64,000 nt of DNA from Seminavis robusta. Its lineage: Eukaryota > Bacillariophyta > Bacillariophyceae > Naviculales > Naviculaceae. This document shows, piece after piece, positions 52,289 to 62,911 of the stretch. The translations under genes and the position numbers were made by a program. Under the pieces are notes generated by a model. The model was not told the origin of the DNA. It saw only the letters and a program-made list of their open reading frames with translations, and did no database searches. Location of the stretch: contig CAICTM010000474.1 of NCBI GenBank assembly GCA_903772945.1, positions 1 through 64,000 of the forward strand, given 5' to 3'. Each line of letters starts with the position of its first letter. Positions within the stretch are counted from its first letter, which is position 1.

Positions 52289-55200
52289 ATGACAACAACC
52301 ACCGGCAACCACCGCTCGACAGTCATTATCTTGGCCAAAAAGCCACCAACAGCAGCAGCAGAGAGCATCATGGAGCCACCAACAGCAGCAGCAACAACAA
52401 CACAAAATGGAGAGATGGGCTGCCAGAGTCAGAATAGGAATCCACAGCAGAAGAGAGCATTCCAACTCGCCAACAACAACAACCCAAGATCATCAAAGAG
52501 AGCGAGAGAAGAAGGAGCCCAAACAGCACTGCAAGGAGGGATAGCAGAAGTCTTTGATCCACTCAGACACTGTCAGGTCTGTAGGGCCAGACATCTTGGT
52601 TTCAGAGTCCCCAAGAGATCACACTCTGTCTTCTGTATGAAGAATACAATAACAAAAGGACAAGGACCTTTGAATGCGCTGACAATGGAGACAATCAAAG
52701 AAAGCAGAGACTCACAAGGCAATTCAGTGCTCCCCTTCCACTGAATGAGAGAGGAAGCTGGAGGCATTCCACAAGAGAAAATGGAGAAGCTTTCTTTGCT
52801 CCCAGAACAAATACAGCCAAAGCCACAGCCACAGCAAAGGAATTCAACAAAAGTACAAGGCAATGGCTACTCCAGCTGTGTTCTGCGAGAAAGTCACAGC
52901 TCTTGTAGAGGATGCCACCTTTGTGGAGAAACACAAGACCAAAATAGCACCACTGGCAATGATAGCAATGGCAGAAGCAGTGTCAGAATCCATTACCAGG
53001 TCAAAGAACCAGGACCTATTCCAGCAACACTTTGATGGACTCACCATGACAGTCCCATCCCCAAAGGAGCAATTCGAGTCTCCTCACTACCACTCTTTGT
53101 TGGGCAGACTGCTTCTAGTGGCTGGAATCGATGGCTGATACTGTACCTTGTCCCGATGGAAGATGCTCTGGCCAACTCAAGAATCATAGAACACAATGGT
53201 CCTGGAGTAAGACTCTCTTTCCAATCTTTGGCATTGCTGGCCTCCATCTTGGTGTATGGTCATGTCCATGGTCTGCAGCTGCTGCAAGAGAAGATTTGAT
53301 GCAACAATCTGAAGTACTGGTGTCAATCCCAGAGCATGTTCCTTGTGTATCCAGTAGAGCCAAAGTATTCCTTTCCCAAGCAGACTATCACTTGGAGAGA
53401 AGTGCAACAGAAGTGTTCGACACTATAATGGTTACCTATGGCAATGGAGACCTCTGCAGCCGCCTAATCTACAATGCAATCAACAGAGAGTATATCAGAG
53501 CCATGATGTCCTACTATTCTTACTGGCAAGGTAATGAAAGGAACCTTCTCCCTTCCTTCCAAAGGATGGAACTTACATCAGACATTCCTCCTCTTGGTGA
53601 CACATCCGTGACTTCTATGATAGGGCTGCTGCATCCAACAGAAACCATGGAGGATCAGTGACAATGCCAGGCACACCAGAGAGATCCAGAGTGTAGCTTG
53701 CAGCAAGGGTATCTTCTGTCAAGACCACACTTTCCAGCCAGTCAAGAACTACATGAAGGAGAGAGGTTGGAGCGTGGCGTTTGGGATGCTGCCACTGACA
53801 CTGGAGAGATAGCTTCTGCTGTGCTGGTTCCCACAACCAAGACCATCCACTTCTCCCATGCAGCAATGCAGCTAGCAAGGAGATGCCACTTCAATCCAGC
53901 TGCCATGTACAGTGACACCTGGCCCACAAGGATGACTATTGGGAGCAGCTGTTTCCAGGTATGAGGGAAGACTGGCCTGTTTCATTATGAGAAGAGGATA
54001 CTGTCAACTTTGAGGAAGGGACACATTGATCACTTCAAGCAATGCAGACCTTTGGACTGCCTGTATGAGTACTTCCTGGGACTATGAGAAGCTTCTCCAT
54101 GCTCTCAAACATGGTCTACTATCAGCTGATGGCAAACACTATTCCATGGTGGAGATCTCAGACATGCAATCATCCAAGGTCTTCCGTGACAGATACTCCA
54201 AGTACTTAAGGAAGAAGATGAGAGAACCAGAAACAATGAGACAGAGGATTCAACAGTGGTTCTGCAGGTACAAGGTCAATGCGAGTGAGGGCAGCCAACC
54301 AGGCCAAGGAAGGCTCGGATCCAGTCAAGAACTTTACCTTGTTCACTCCAGACACCAAACCAGCAGTAGACAACTGCATTGAGAAAGCCATCCACTTGGC
54401 TGATCCACTACCAATGGAGCAAATGTATGACACAATCCAAGCCATCTCCCAACTCCAAGCACAAGCTTCCAGAGTACCTATCAGGAGAGGAGAGTCAAAG
54501 TTAGAGGCTTTCCATGACAAGTTTGCTCACTTTGGCAATGGTGGAATGAGAAGAACTCTTGCTGATGCACTCAATCTTGCTGGCACTGCTAGATACAACC
54601 TCAAGATTCGCCACAGAGAGCCTTCCTGTCAAGAATCAGCAGGCAGAAAGGAAGTCAATTCCAGCTGGTGGGAGAAGGTTGTTCCTTACTGGAACCATTC
54701 AGAGTTGGCTTACCTCAATGCCATGACAGAGGCTGTTGGTCTGGATGCACCATTTCAAATGCAGAACCACTGCCAGAGGATAATGGAGAAAGATTCTTTT
54801 CAGAGTACATTGTTGGATTCAAACCTCACAGGCAGAAGTACTCACCAAATGATTGTTGCTGTGTACATTGTGCACCAGTCCAGTTGAAGCTTCACAACAC
54901 AACCGTTCCACACCTCAACCACAACAAGTTCCACAACCACAACCACAACCGGTTCACAGCTCCAACCTCCACCACCCAATCCACCTCCACAAGCAGCTCC
55001 TCTGTAGCACAAACAAGAAATTCTTACATTGGTAACCTGATTCTCTATCAGCAACACACCAGATTCAAATGATCAACTTGCCATGCATGCAGCAATTCCA
55101 ACCAATACTGCCAGCTCCTTTCCAGCCACGTCCTCCACCAAATGGCTGCTGTCAGAGATACTGCCAATGGTTGACTCACAGGAGAGGAAGACCACCTCAT

Positions 55201-55909
55201 GATTCTAATTGCCAATCAAGATTGTCTGGGTATGGGTAGCAACAAACAATCAATATTTAGATAAGCCAAATTCATTTCTAATTTAGCCAGTAACTTACAT
55301 AAAATTTCCACAATGTACAGCATGGTGGTTGCAAGAATCCAAGGTTGTCAGGTCTTCAATGCAATCATCAACAAAACTCTGACTCATGGAAACCAAAACC
55401 TGAAAGGAAAATTTGTTGTTGTAGTCATACCAGTGGCAACAATACCATGCCAAGCATCCATCAATATCTGTCCTTCATTGGAGTAAAGTCATAGCTGCTA
55501 TCCATAATCATTTCCCTCACTAACCCATAGATGCACTCAATGAAGATGTCCTTCCTTTCACAGGGCTGTTCTCCTCCAACATTTCATAAAGGGTGGAGAG
55601 AACAGTACTGTACCATTTTGGCTCTTCTGAAGTCCCAATTCATACATGTAGTCCATGATGCCTGTCATATCAGGAGGAAGAGGCTTGCATCCTCCTTGCG
55701 AGATCATCTTCTCAACAATGTGCCATGCAAATTCCATCGGGCGAGCACAATGAAATTGGTTGTTGGCGAATCTCGCATCTGCATACTGTCCTTCAAAAAT
55801 CACATACTTGCAGGTGATTCCATGCCGTGTTGCCCTCAGCTCATTCAATGGGTAGCTGTTTACACTAAGTAGCCACTTCGAGAAGGAAGGACTTGTAGCG
55901 ATCCTCATT

Positions 55910-56155
55910 GTCAGTAGAGGAAGGGTCGGTAGTGGTATCGGTAGAGGAAGGAGCGTCCGTAGAGGAAGGAGCGTCCGCAGAGGAAGTAGGAGTAGTAGTG
56001 GTAGTGGTTGTTGTTGTTGCCAAGAGTCTTGCCCCTACCCACGTAGTCGCTGACTTCAAGACAAAATAGTCGGTATCGGTAGAGGAAGGATCGTCCGTAG
56101 AGGAGTGTCGGTAGAGGAAGGAGTCACGGTGTCGGTAGAGGAATCTGGTGAGGAT
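55910..56155. repeat. Imperfect minisatellite GTAGAGGAAGGAGCGTCC
   Basis: Several variants of an 18-base unit (GTAGAGGAAGGAGCGTCC), some with GGTATCG or GTCGGTA spacers, at about 55910-55990 and 56080-56150. It codes Ser-Ser-Thr-Asp repeats in one minus-strand frame. Confidence 0.8.
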
Positions 56156-56204
56156 AAAACAATCAGTAGAGAGACAAGATAATAGTATTAGCTATCATTA
56201 TCAC

Positions 56205-56208
56205 AAGC

Positions 56209-56242
<34 letters not shown>

Positions 56243-56247
56243 GCAGC
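56205..56247. repeat. CAA/CAG trinucleotide microsatellite
   Basis: About a dozen CAA units followed by a few CAG units. Confidence 0.92.
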
Positions 56248-57196
56248 AGCATTGACTTCTTACCAGCAGCAGTAGTGGTAGTCGGTCGGTAGTGGTAGTC
56301 GGTTGGTAGTGGTATCGGTAGAGGGTTGCTGCGAGTTTCGGTCGATTTTCGAAAATAATGGGAAGGTCTGGTGCGAGCGAAGGAAGGGAAAAATCAAAAA
56401 AAGATCCACCGAGCAAGTCAGCCAGGTATCCGTTTGGCCGATTTGAATGGACTTCAACGAACAACGAACCTCTCCAGTGACGTATTTGCTGACACTTACA
56501 CTGTTCTTCGGACGTGTCGGAGTGGGGAGATGTCCATTTTATATAGAGTAATGATTCGGTCATTGCCAAATCCCCCTTCAACCATAAGTATTTCACGTCA
56601 TTCGATGACTGGATCTTTGCCCTGCAGGCTCGTGAATCGGAATTGGGAATCCAAAGGTTAACCCTCTCCCTCTTCTTCTTCTTTTTCCCTCCCCCACGCT
56701 GGTGCCGAACCCCCCCATAATCTCACGTTTGGCCCCAAGGAGACCATCAGCAAAGATGAGAGTGAATAGTGGAGTAGTAGGAGGGCACACAGGAGCGCCG
56801 TGCGGAGTACTATTAATAGCTAGTAGTGCGGAGGCCGTCTGGACCTATGAGCTCTAACCCTAGTGAGTCAACTCATTTTAATTAAATACAGAGACAAACA
56901 CGTCATATGCGGCACCAATCAAAAGTCCGAAGAATTTCAGAGCCGGCAAGTCTTGTGGTGGGTCCCCAATACGATTGGATTCAAGCTGTTGTTGACAACG
57001 GTCAAAGAAGAGCACTATCAAAAAGACCTCAACGACGCCTGTGTTCTATTGAGCTACCGTCGCTACAGTCCCATATTAGTCTCCATCGGAACGAGCCGCC
57101 CTACCTGCTAGAGTTCTTGAGGCACCTACCGATATTGCTAGCTACTAGAGCCTTTCCTATCATTGTAGTATATTTTTGGTTGAACAAAGAGGAAGA

Positions 57197-59524
57197 ATGG
57201 CAGATCCCTTAACCGATATCCCCGTGTCAACAGAACCCACGATGAGCAGCCACCCCGAAGACACGACCCAGCAACCAGCGACCACAGAAGAGACGAACCT
57301 AGTAGACGACGATGAGCGTTCGGTGGAATCGGCTAGACTACGGGATTCTTTTATTCGATTGACTACCCAAGCTACCCCTTCGACGACGAATGACGAAGGC
57401 TACCAGCAAATTCACCCAACGGATGCCCCCTCCAATGGGACCCCCTTTTACCGTCGTTATCTCACGTGGAATACGACAAACAACAACAACGACAGCAACA
57501 ACGACAACAACAACGACAATATTACCATGGACACCATGCCTCCCCCAACGGACCTTCCTCCCTCTTTGGCGCAAGCTCCTACCACTCCAGCTGTGCTCAC
57601 CATGTTTCTACCCTTGGCGTGCATTGTGACACACATTGTATTTGCCTACGGACAATGGGCTCCCATGTGGCGATTATCCTTGTCGGCCGAAGACATTGAT
57701 ATCACGGCACAAGCTCAAACGACCGTTACAAAAAAAATATTCAATCAACTTGGCCTCGACAACACTCCGGGGTTTAGCCATGACGGTGACACGTTGAATT
57801 ATCGAGTCGAACAGGAACACACGGTCCAAACATTCACCTATGGCTTTGCGGTGGAAGAATTGTGGCATGCCTATGGAATGCCGGGAGTCTTTTTGCCACG
57901 GTGTGCCGCCATTCTACTCGTGGTGTTTTCCGGCATTTGGCCGCATCTCAAACTCATTCTGTTGCAATGGTCGTGGTCCTCGCGACGCTTGTCGTTGAAA
58001 CCCAATCGACGCACACGTACCCTTGGATGGTTGGCTCTCTTGGGCAAGTGGTCCTTGGCCGATGTGCTCACCGTCTGTGTCATGGTGGGAGTCCTCAATT
58101 TGGAATGGATCATTGATCCACCCACCATGAAGGACGGAATTGCCAATCATTTGTCCATGTTGATTGATTTGACCCAACAAGTCTGGGATGATGGACAAAT
58201 CTGTTCCTCCGTATTGTCCTTTGACGCCTCAGATTGTGGGTCCGGAGACTTGAGTATCAAAGAACATTTGGAATGCTTTGCCTGCAAAAGGTTTGTCTGG
58301 GCGGCCTTTCACGAACCGGATGCGGTGGAAAAGCAAGGAAAAGCCATCGTCAAGGGAATCGACATGAGTGGACACGGAACCGTACGATTGTCAGTTGTGG
58401 GAATGGAAGGGATCTATGCCTTTTGCATTGCCGTCATTTTGTCGGTTCTGCTGAGTGTCATCGTTGACTGGTACAATTACCAGTACGTTGCTTTGCTGCG
58501 CGAAAAAATTACCGCGCGGCGACGGGGGGAGGATACGGATTTGACACTCTCCGTGACGACAAATCCAGAGGAAGCAGCAGCACCGTTAGAGTCCCTCTTG
58601 TTGGCGGGAGACACCACTTCCGAAGCTTCGGAGCCCTTGCTCGAAAACAGCATTAGCGGTACAGCACCCTTTGAACCACTCGAAATCATGGAAGACGATG
58701 CTTCCGTCTTGGATAATTGGGTCCACCGCACCACTTCGGCACCGGCCTACACATGCCTCCATTGTCATCACATCCTACCCATGGTTACGCTGGTGTTGGT
58801 TGGAATGGCCCTTTACACACCCTCCATGGAACGAAATGTCGGTGGCGCCATTCCCAAGAATCTCAAGGAGGTGCTGGGGCTTGATCTTAATCTCAAATAT
58901 TCCTTGGCGTCACTCCAAGACTTGACCGGAGCTGCCGGTGGTATGGATCTCTTGTTGATGGGTACATTTGCCCTCTTTATTGTCTTGGGGCCACTGTTGC
59001 GAGCTATTCTGGTTGTGTTGGTGGCCATGACGGCCAAGACAACAGCATCACCACGAACACAGCGCATTCGATCGTTGCTGGTCCATGTCAGCAACTTTTT
59101 GGCCGCCTTTTGTGCATGGGAAGTTTTCTTCGCGGCAATGTTCATGGTGGAATTAATCATGCCTAGTGCCACCAGCACTATTTTGGACACACCCGCCTGT
59201 AAAATTCTATCGGGAGACGGGTCCTCGTGCCTCCAAGTATCCTACGAACGCATTCCTACGACCTTTGCCATTTTGATCCTGGGATGGTGCCTCGTGGGTG
59301 GACTCTCGATTCACATTTCCATGGAAGATAGCAAAGAGCGAATGATGGAACGACACAATGGACAAGTTGACAGCCTCGAGGCCTATCGACCCTTGCCCGA
59401 TTTCGATGCCGGTTTGCCGCCTACAGAAATTCACGCCGAAAACAGTCCTCCCTTGGCATTTGGGGATGACAACAACAGCAACACCAATGGTGGGGCGTCG
59501 ATGATGGAAGAACAGCTCGTGTAG
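57197..59524 (+). CDS. PqiA/LetA-like polytopic membrane protein
   Basis: A 775-residue intronless protein; the first ATG of the frame is at 57197. About 120 polar, Asn-rich residues come first. The membrane part has two related halves: a first hydrophobic group from LTMFLPLACIVTHIVFAYG to GKWSLADVLTVCVMVGVLNL, and a second from CLHCHHILPMVTLVLVG to FLAAFCAWEVFFAAMFMVEL. The pattern GKWSLADV with following helix matches PqiA/LetA, bacterial inner-membrane proteins with two such halves that work with MCE proteins in lipid transfer between membranes. CLHCHH could be a vestige of the family's Cys metal site; in the first half that site is not evident. A soluble loop lies between helices in each half. 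No signal peptide is visible, so the membrane used is unknown. Confidence 0.65.
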   Translation: MADPLTDIPVSTEPTMSSHPEDTTQQPATTEETNLVDDDERSVESARLRDSFIRLTTQATPSTTNDEGYQQIHPTDAPSNGTPFYRRYLTWNTTNNNNDSNNDNNNDNITMDTMPPPTDLPPSLAQAPTTPAVLTMFLPLACIVTHIVFAYGQWAPMWRLSLSAEDIDITAQAQTTVTKKIFNQLGLDNTPGFSHDGDTLNYRVEQEHTVQTFTYGFAVEELWHAYGMPGVFLPRCAAILLVVFSGIWPHLKLILLQWSWSSRRLSLKPNRRTRTLGWLALLGKWSLADVLTVCVMVGVLNLEWIIDPPTMKDGIANHLSMLIDLTQQVWDDGQICSSVLSFDASDCGSGDLSIKEHLECFACKRFVWAAFHEPDAVEKQGKAIVKGIDMSGHGTVRLSVVGMEGIYAFCIAVILSVLLSVIVDWYNYQYVALLREKITARRRGEDTDLTLSVTTNPEEAAAPLESLLLAGDTTSEASEPLLENSISGTAPFEPLEIMEDDASVLDNWVHRTTSAPAYTCLHCHHILPMVTLVLVGMALYTPSMERNVGGAIPKNLKEVLGLDLNLKYSLASLQDLTGAAGGMDLLLMGTFALFIVLGPLLRAILVVLVAMTAKTTASPRTQRIRSLLVHVSNFLAAFCAWEVFFAAMFMVELIMPSATSTILDTPACKILSGDGSSCLQVSYERIPTTFAILILGWCLVGGLSIHISMEDSKERMMERHNGQVDSLEAYRPLPDFDAGLPPTEIHAENSPPLAFGDDNNSNTNGGASMMEEQLV

Positions 59525-59757
59525 CCTGTCTTCCCGGTTATGATGGGGCCAAAGCCACTTTCGGTGGTGGAGGTGTTAAATTCTCCTCACTCTTTTCCAA
59601 CCTTCCGAATCATGTCTTGCATAACAACATCTATTTCAAGAGTAAACCTAACCTGCTTGTACTAAAGTTAAAAGAGAACTTTGTCTTTTTAAAGTTTGTT
59701 CATCGTTGCAAAGATGGATGCAATCTTATCCGAGCTGATGCAACAACAACAACAGTC
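59525..59757. other. Short gap between convergent genes
   Basis: 233 bases shared by two 3' ends; nothing else seen. Confidence 0.5.
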
Positions 59758-61746
59758 TCATCCCTGGAACCTTGGCAACAACCTTCTTGGGCCTTGTGGC
59801 CCGCAAGGCTTGTTGGGCAACTGATCATACCAACTATTGCAACCATGGCATTTGTACAGTGCAAAATCCTCTGGAACACCCTTCAATGACCACACACCCA
59901 GAAAGTCAAGCATGTAACCATTGGAAAGTGGCATCAAGTTGCATTCATCAAGATCAGCAGCCTCTTTCCCCAAGTAAACGCATCCAGGGGCAGCTGCGGC
60001 CGCAACACGAGAGGCCCTGTTGACCACTTTCCCAAAATAGTCTGCTCGTCCTGTGGTGGGGTGAGGACCCATGGATGTGAATTCACCTTCACAGACTCCC
60101 ACCTTCACAAGACCAGCAAGGGACAACTCCAGAATAGTATGATTCTCCAGGTACTGCTGAATGGCCAATCCAAATCGAAGAGCATCCGCAACATCCCCAA
60201 AGGCAAGCATGAAATCCTTGCATTGGTAGCCCTTCTGCAGGACTTGAAACTCATGAAGGAGAGTGCCAATTTGCTTTGAGAGGGCTGCTAGCAACACAGT
60301 TGGGTCTGCAACCAATTTCTCTGCCTCGGCAGTGTAGACAAACAGCATGGCAACAGTATTGTTGGCAAAGGGAGCATCATGGAATGATGCACTCAGGCAT
60401 TTCTTGGTCATGACAGGTGGGAAAGTGCGCCCTCTCTGGGCGGCAGCCTCCTGGTCTGTGTTTGTATGCATAGGACTGACACGGCGGCTCAGAAGATAGT
60501 CATGAGCAAGGGAACTTGGCACAAGCTGCAGCACATTCTTGGCAATGATACCATCATACATATTGCTGCTGTGAGTAAGCATTACATGATTGCCAAGATC
60601 AACAACCTGTGGTGAACCAAGACTGCTGTCAGCCAAGTGGGAGGCCACGTTCCAGACATCAGAAGTTACTAGAATCTGCCCCCCATGGCTCATGCATTCC
60701 AAGCTCTTTGCAATGTAGTGAGTTTCCCCTCCATATGCTACTCTTCCTGATAGGTCGCTTGTGACCGGCACAACATCTCCAGCATGAATGGCCATTCGAA
60801 CCCTCAGCCCACGGAAGCAACCTACTGCATCCTCAGAGGCATCAGGAAGTGCAAGAATGTGTTCATCCCAAGGGGCATGATACAGTGCCTCTTGAACTCT
60901 CAAACAGAACTGAACAGCATCCACAACATCAACAAAGGCGACATGGAAGGCATCTCCTTCGTTGCTTACTTCATAGCCAGAGTAGGAAGCAATGTGTTGT
61001 CGTATAATTTGATTGTGCAGTGACAGAGCTTTGTTCATGGCTTCTGGGTTTGCTTCCCACAGATCAGTGGACCCTTGTACATCAGTGAACACCAAGGCCG
61101 CATAGTCTTCTGGACGGTTGGCTCGGAGTCTCTGGCTATTGTTGATGAGCAGGCTCCTTTCTCTTTCAAGACGATGCATGTCCCGATTCAGAGACCAAGT
61201 TTCAAATTGCTGTGCAATCAGCTGTGCCAACTGCTCTTGCTGGATCTCCTGAGCCTTCCCAAAGTCAGACCTGGCCTCCTTACAAACAAAGCACAAAGCC
61301 CCCACAGCCATGCCCTGAATGACAATGGGAGAGGCACTACAGAATCCAAGGTCAAAGGTCTTCTGGTAGAGTGCAAAGCTTTGGTCTTTTGACACATCAT
61401 GGACCACAAATGATTGCCCTTGGGGACTGGCAACAGCATAATTGCAGAACGCTGTGGAGCGGTTGCCTCTCCCCAGAAAAGGGCTGCCATCAGGCATCAA
61501 CTTGACTATATCAAGATGATCCAATAGTGTCCCCAGCCTCCCCAGGTCTTTGGGCTGATTATCTTTGGCACACAGAGTTGGAAACATCATATGTCGATGG
61601 CAATGATCAAGTAGGTTGACAAAGATATAGTCTGCACCCAAAAGAAGCCCAGCCATGTTGACAAGAGCTAAAATGGTCTTGGCTTCCTCTGAGGATGGGT
61701 CCATATCAAGTATCCCCAAAGAATTCAAAAGGGCCACACGCTCCAT
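59758..61746 (-). CDS. GAF plus two class III cyclase domains
   Basis: 662 residues from the first ATG at 61746. The frame stays open about 20 codons further up (FPIDVTPVGKHD), after a possible AG acceptor (AAACAG), so an upstream exon may add an N-terminus. Residues about 1-185 are a GAF domain (GILDMDPSSEE, FCSASPIV, GALCFV). A short helical linker leads to cyclase domain 1 (about 215-400): FTDVQGST with metal Asp222, and EGDAFHVAF with Asp265. Its usual Asn and Arg are Tyr344 and Ser348. Domain 2 (about 465-640) keeps DYFGKVVNRASR (Asn576, Arg580), but its metal positions are Tyr471 and Lys510. The two would make one active site between them, as in mammalian adenylyl cyclases. Asp569 before YFG favours ATP over GTP. 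GAF may bind a ligand that controls activity. Soluble. Confidence 0.82.
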   Translation of the reverse strand: MERVALLNSLGILDMDPSSEEAKTILALVNMAGLLLGADYIFVNLLDHCHRHMMFPTLCAKDNQPKDLGRLGTLLDHLDIVKLMPDGSPFLGRGNRSTAFCNYAVASPQGQSFVVHDVSKDQSFALYQKTFDLGFCSASPIVIQGMAVGALCFVCKEARSDFGKAQEIQQEQLAQLIAQQFETWSLNRDMHRLERERSLLINNSQRLRANRPEDYAALVFTDVQGSTDLWEANPEAMNKALSLHNQIIRQHIASYSGYEVSNEGDAFHVAFVDVVDAVQFCLRVQEALYHAPWDEHILALPDASEDAVGCFRGLRVRMAIHAGDVVPVTSDLSGRVAYGGETHYIAKSLECMSHGGQILVTSDVWNVASHLADSSLGSPQVVDLGNHVMLTHSSNMYDGIIAKNVLQLVPSSLAHDYLLSRRVSPMHTNTDQEAAAQRGRTFPPVMTKKCLSASFHDAPFANNTVAMLFVYTAEAEKLVADPTVLLAALSKQIGTLLHEFQVLQKGYQCKDFMLAFGDVADALRFGLAIQQYLENHTILELSLAGLVKVGVCEGEFTSMGPHPTTGRADYFGKVVNRASRVAAAAAPGCVYLGKEAADLDECNLMPLSNGYMLDFLGVWSLKGVPEDFALYKCHGCNSWYDQLPNKPCGPQGPRRLLPRFQG

Positions 61747-62911
61747 GTCATGTTTGCCCACTGGGGTCACATCAATCGGGAACTGTTTGCGACGGGATAC
61801 AGCTTACAATTCAGCTTTACAGCTTTACAATTAGCAGGCTTATTCTAGCTTAATAATCAATAACTGCTCACTTATTTGGAAATACAAACTTTACATCTCT
61901 TAGATCCCTAGATTAATCAATGCACAATGGTATTGTCGCATGGTAGCATGCGAGGTTATGAGATGTTACTCATTCTATTTCTTATATGTCTATCCCCTAT
62001 GGTTGTCAATGGAATGTGCTACTCTTTGATGCAGATTGCTCCTGATGAGTTTCCTCTTGCATTCTTCATCGGTATCTCTTCCCTTTATTGCAACTCACCT
62101 CCCTTGGATTCGCTCGAAAGCAATCCCCTTGTCCTTATTGACGATCGTAATCTCAATGAGGATCATCCTATTATCTTGGATTCGCTCAAAAGCAATCCCC
62201 TTGTTCTTAATCCTATTGACGATCGTAATCTCAATGAGGATCCTATTATCTCGATCGCTGCAGGAGCCACTACTGGTACTGCTACGGTTACTACTACTGT
62301 TATCTCTATCAGCACCGGTAAAGTCCGGCCATTGTCAATGCCTCCCATGCTCAGCTTCAGCATGGATCGATCGATCGGCCGAGTTAACAAAATTCATCGA
62401 AAAATGAGGCTTGACTGCATATATAAGGCTCGGCTTGTGTGTCAGGCATTGAGTCATGCTTCGAGAGCTATTTCCCTCTCTATTATCGGTTCGAACTGCC
62501 TGAGTCATGCATGGCTTATGTCTTCGAAGAAAACTCCTCACTTTTTCATCCAAACGTGAAGAACAACTGCACGGAGCGATCGATCGCTCGTGATGTTGTT
62601 GTTTGTGGCTGTTGGTCTTACCCAGGACCGGCATTGGTCGTTTGCAACAACAACAACAACAACTGCAGCCAGTTCAACGAGAATCGCTTGCAGTTGTCAG
62701 CACCGATTCGCCGAACTTCATTCAAACGACGATTCGCTAGCTCGCTGTTTGAAGGAGAAGGATTCAAACGACGCGAAGAACAAGGATTCAAACGACACGA
62801 AGAACATAAACAATAAAGCTCATAAACTCCAGCTTCGATTGACTCGATTGACTGGATTACATCCACCACCACGCTCTTGTTACCGCTCCTCCTCTTGTTG
62901 CCGCAGCACTG
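61747..62911. other. Region between the cyclase gene and the retroelement fossil
   Basis: An open stretch at 61927-62559 starts with a signal-like leader and contains a tandem duplication of about 70 bases (LDSLxSNPLVL...DDRNLNED, near 62106-62245). I cannot say whether it is a gene or part of a retroelement leader. Short repeats of GGATTCAAACGACRCGAAGAA lie at 62759-62806 and an AATAAA at 62813. Confidence 0.4.

Larger units (their letters stand above)
52289..56600. mobile_element. Decayed two-gene mobile element, class unresolved
   Basis: A plus-strand gene remnant covers about 52289-54890 and a minus-strand remnant about 55330-56060. The plus remnant has a CxxC-type Cys pattern (CPDGRC) early and blocks such as FHDKFAHFGNGGMRRTLADA and VVPYWNHSELAYLN later, which look like a large element-encoded protein. 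The minus remnant has KYVIFEGQYADARF and FHCARPMEFAWHIVEK. Both are broken in several places and neither could work. I could not assign a family, and no terminal repeats were recognised. Treated as a fossil; age cannot be set from one copy, but the long readable blocks suggest it is not very old. Confidence 0.5.
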
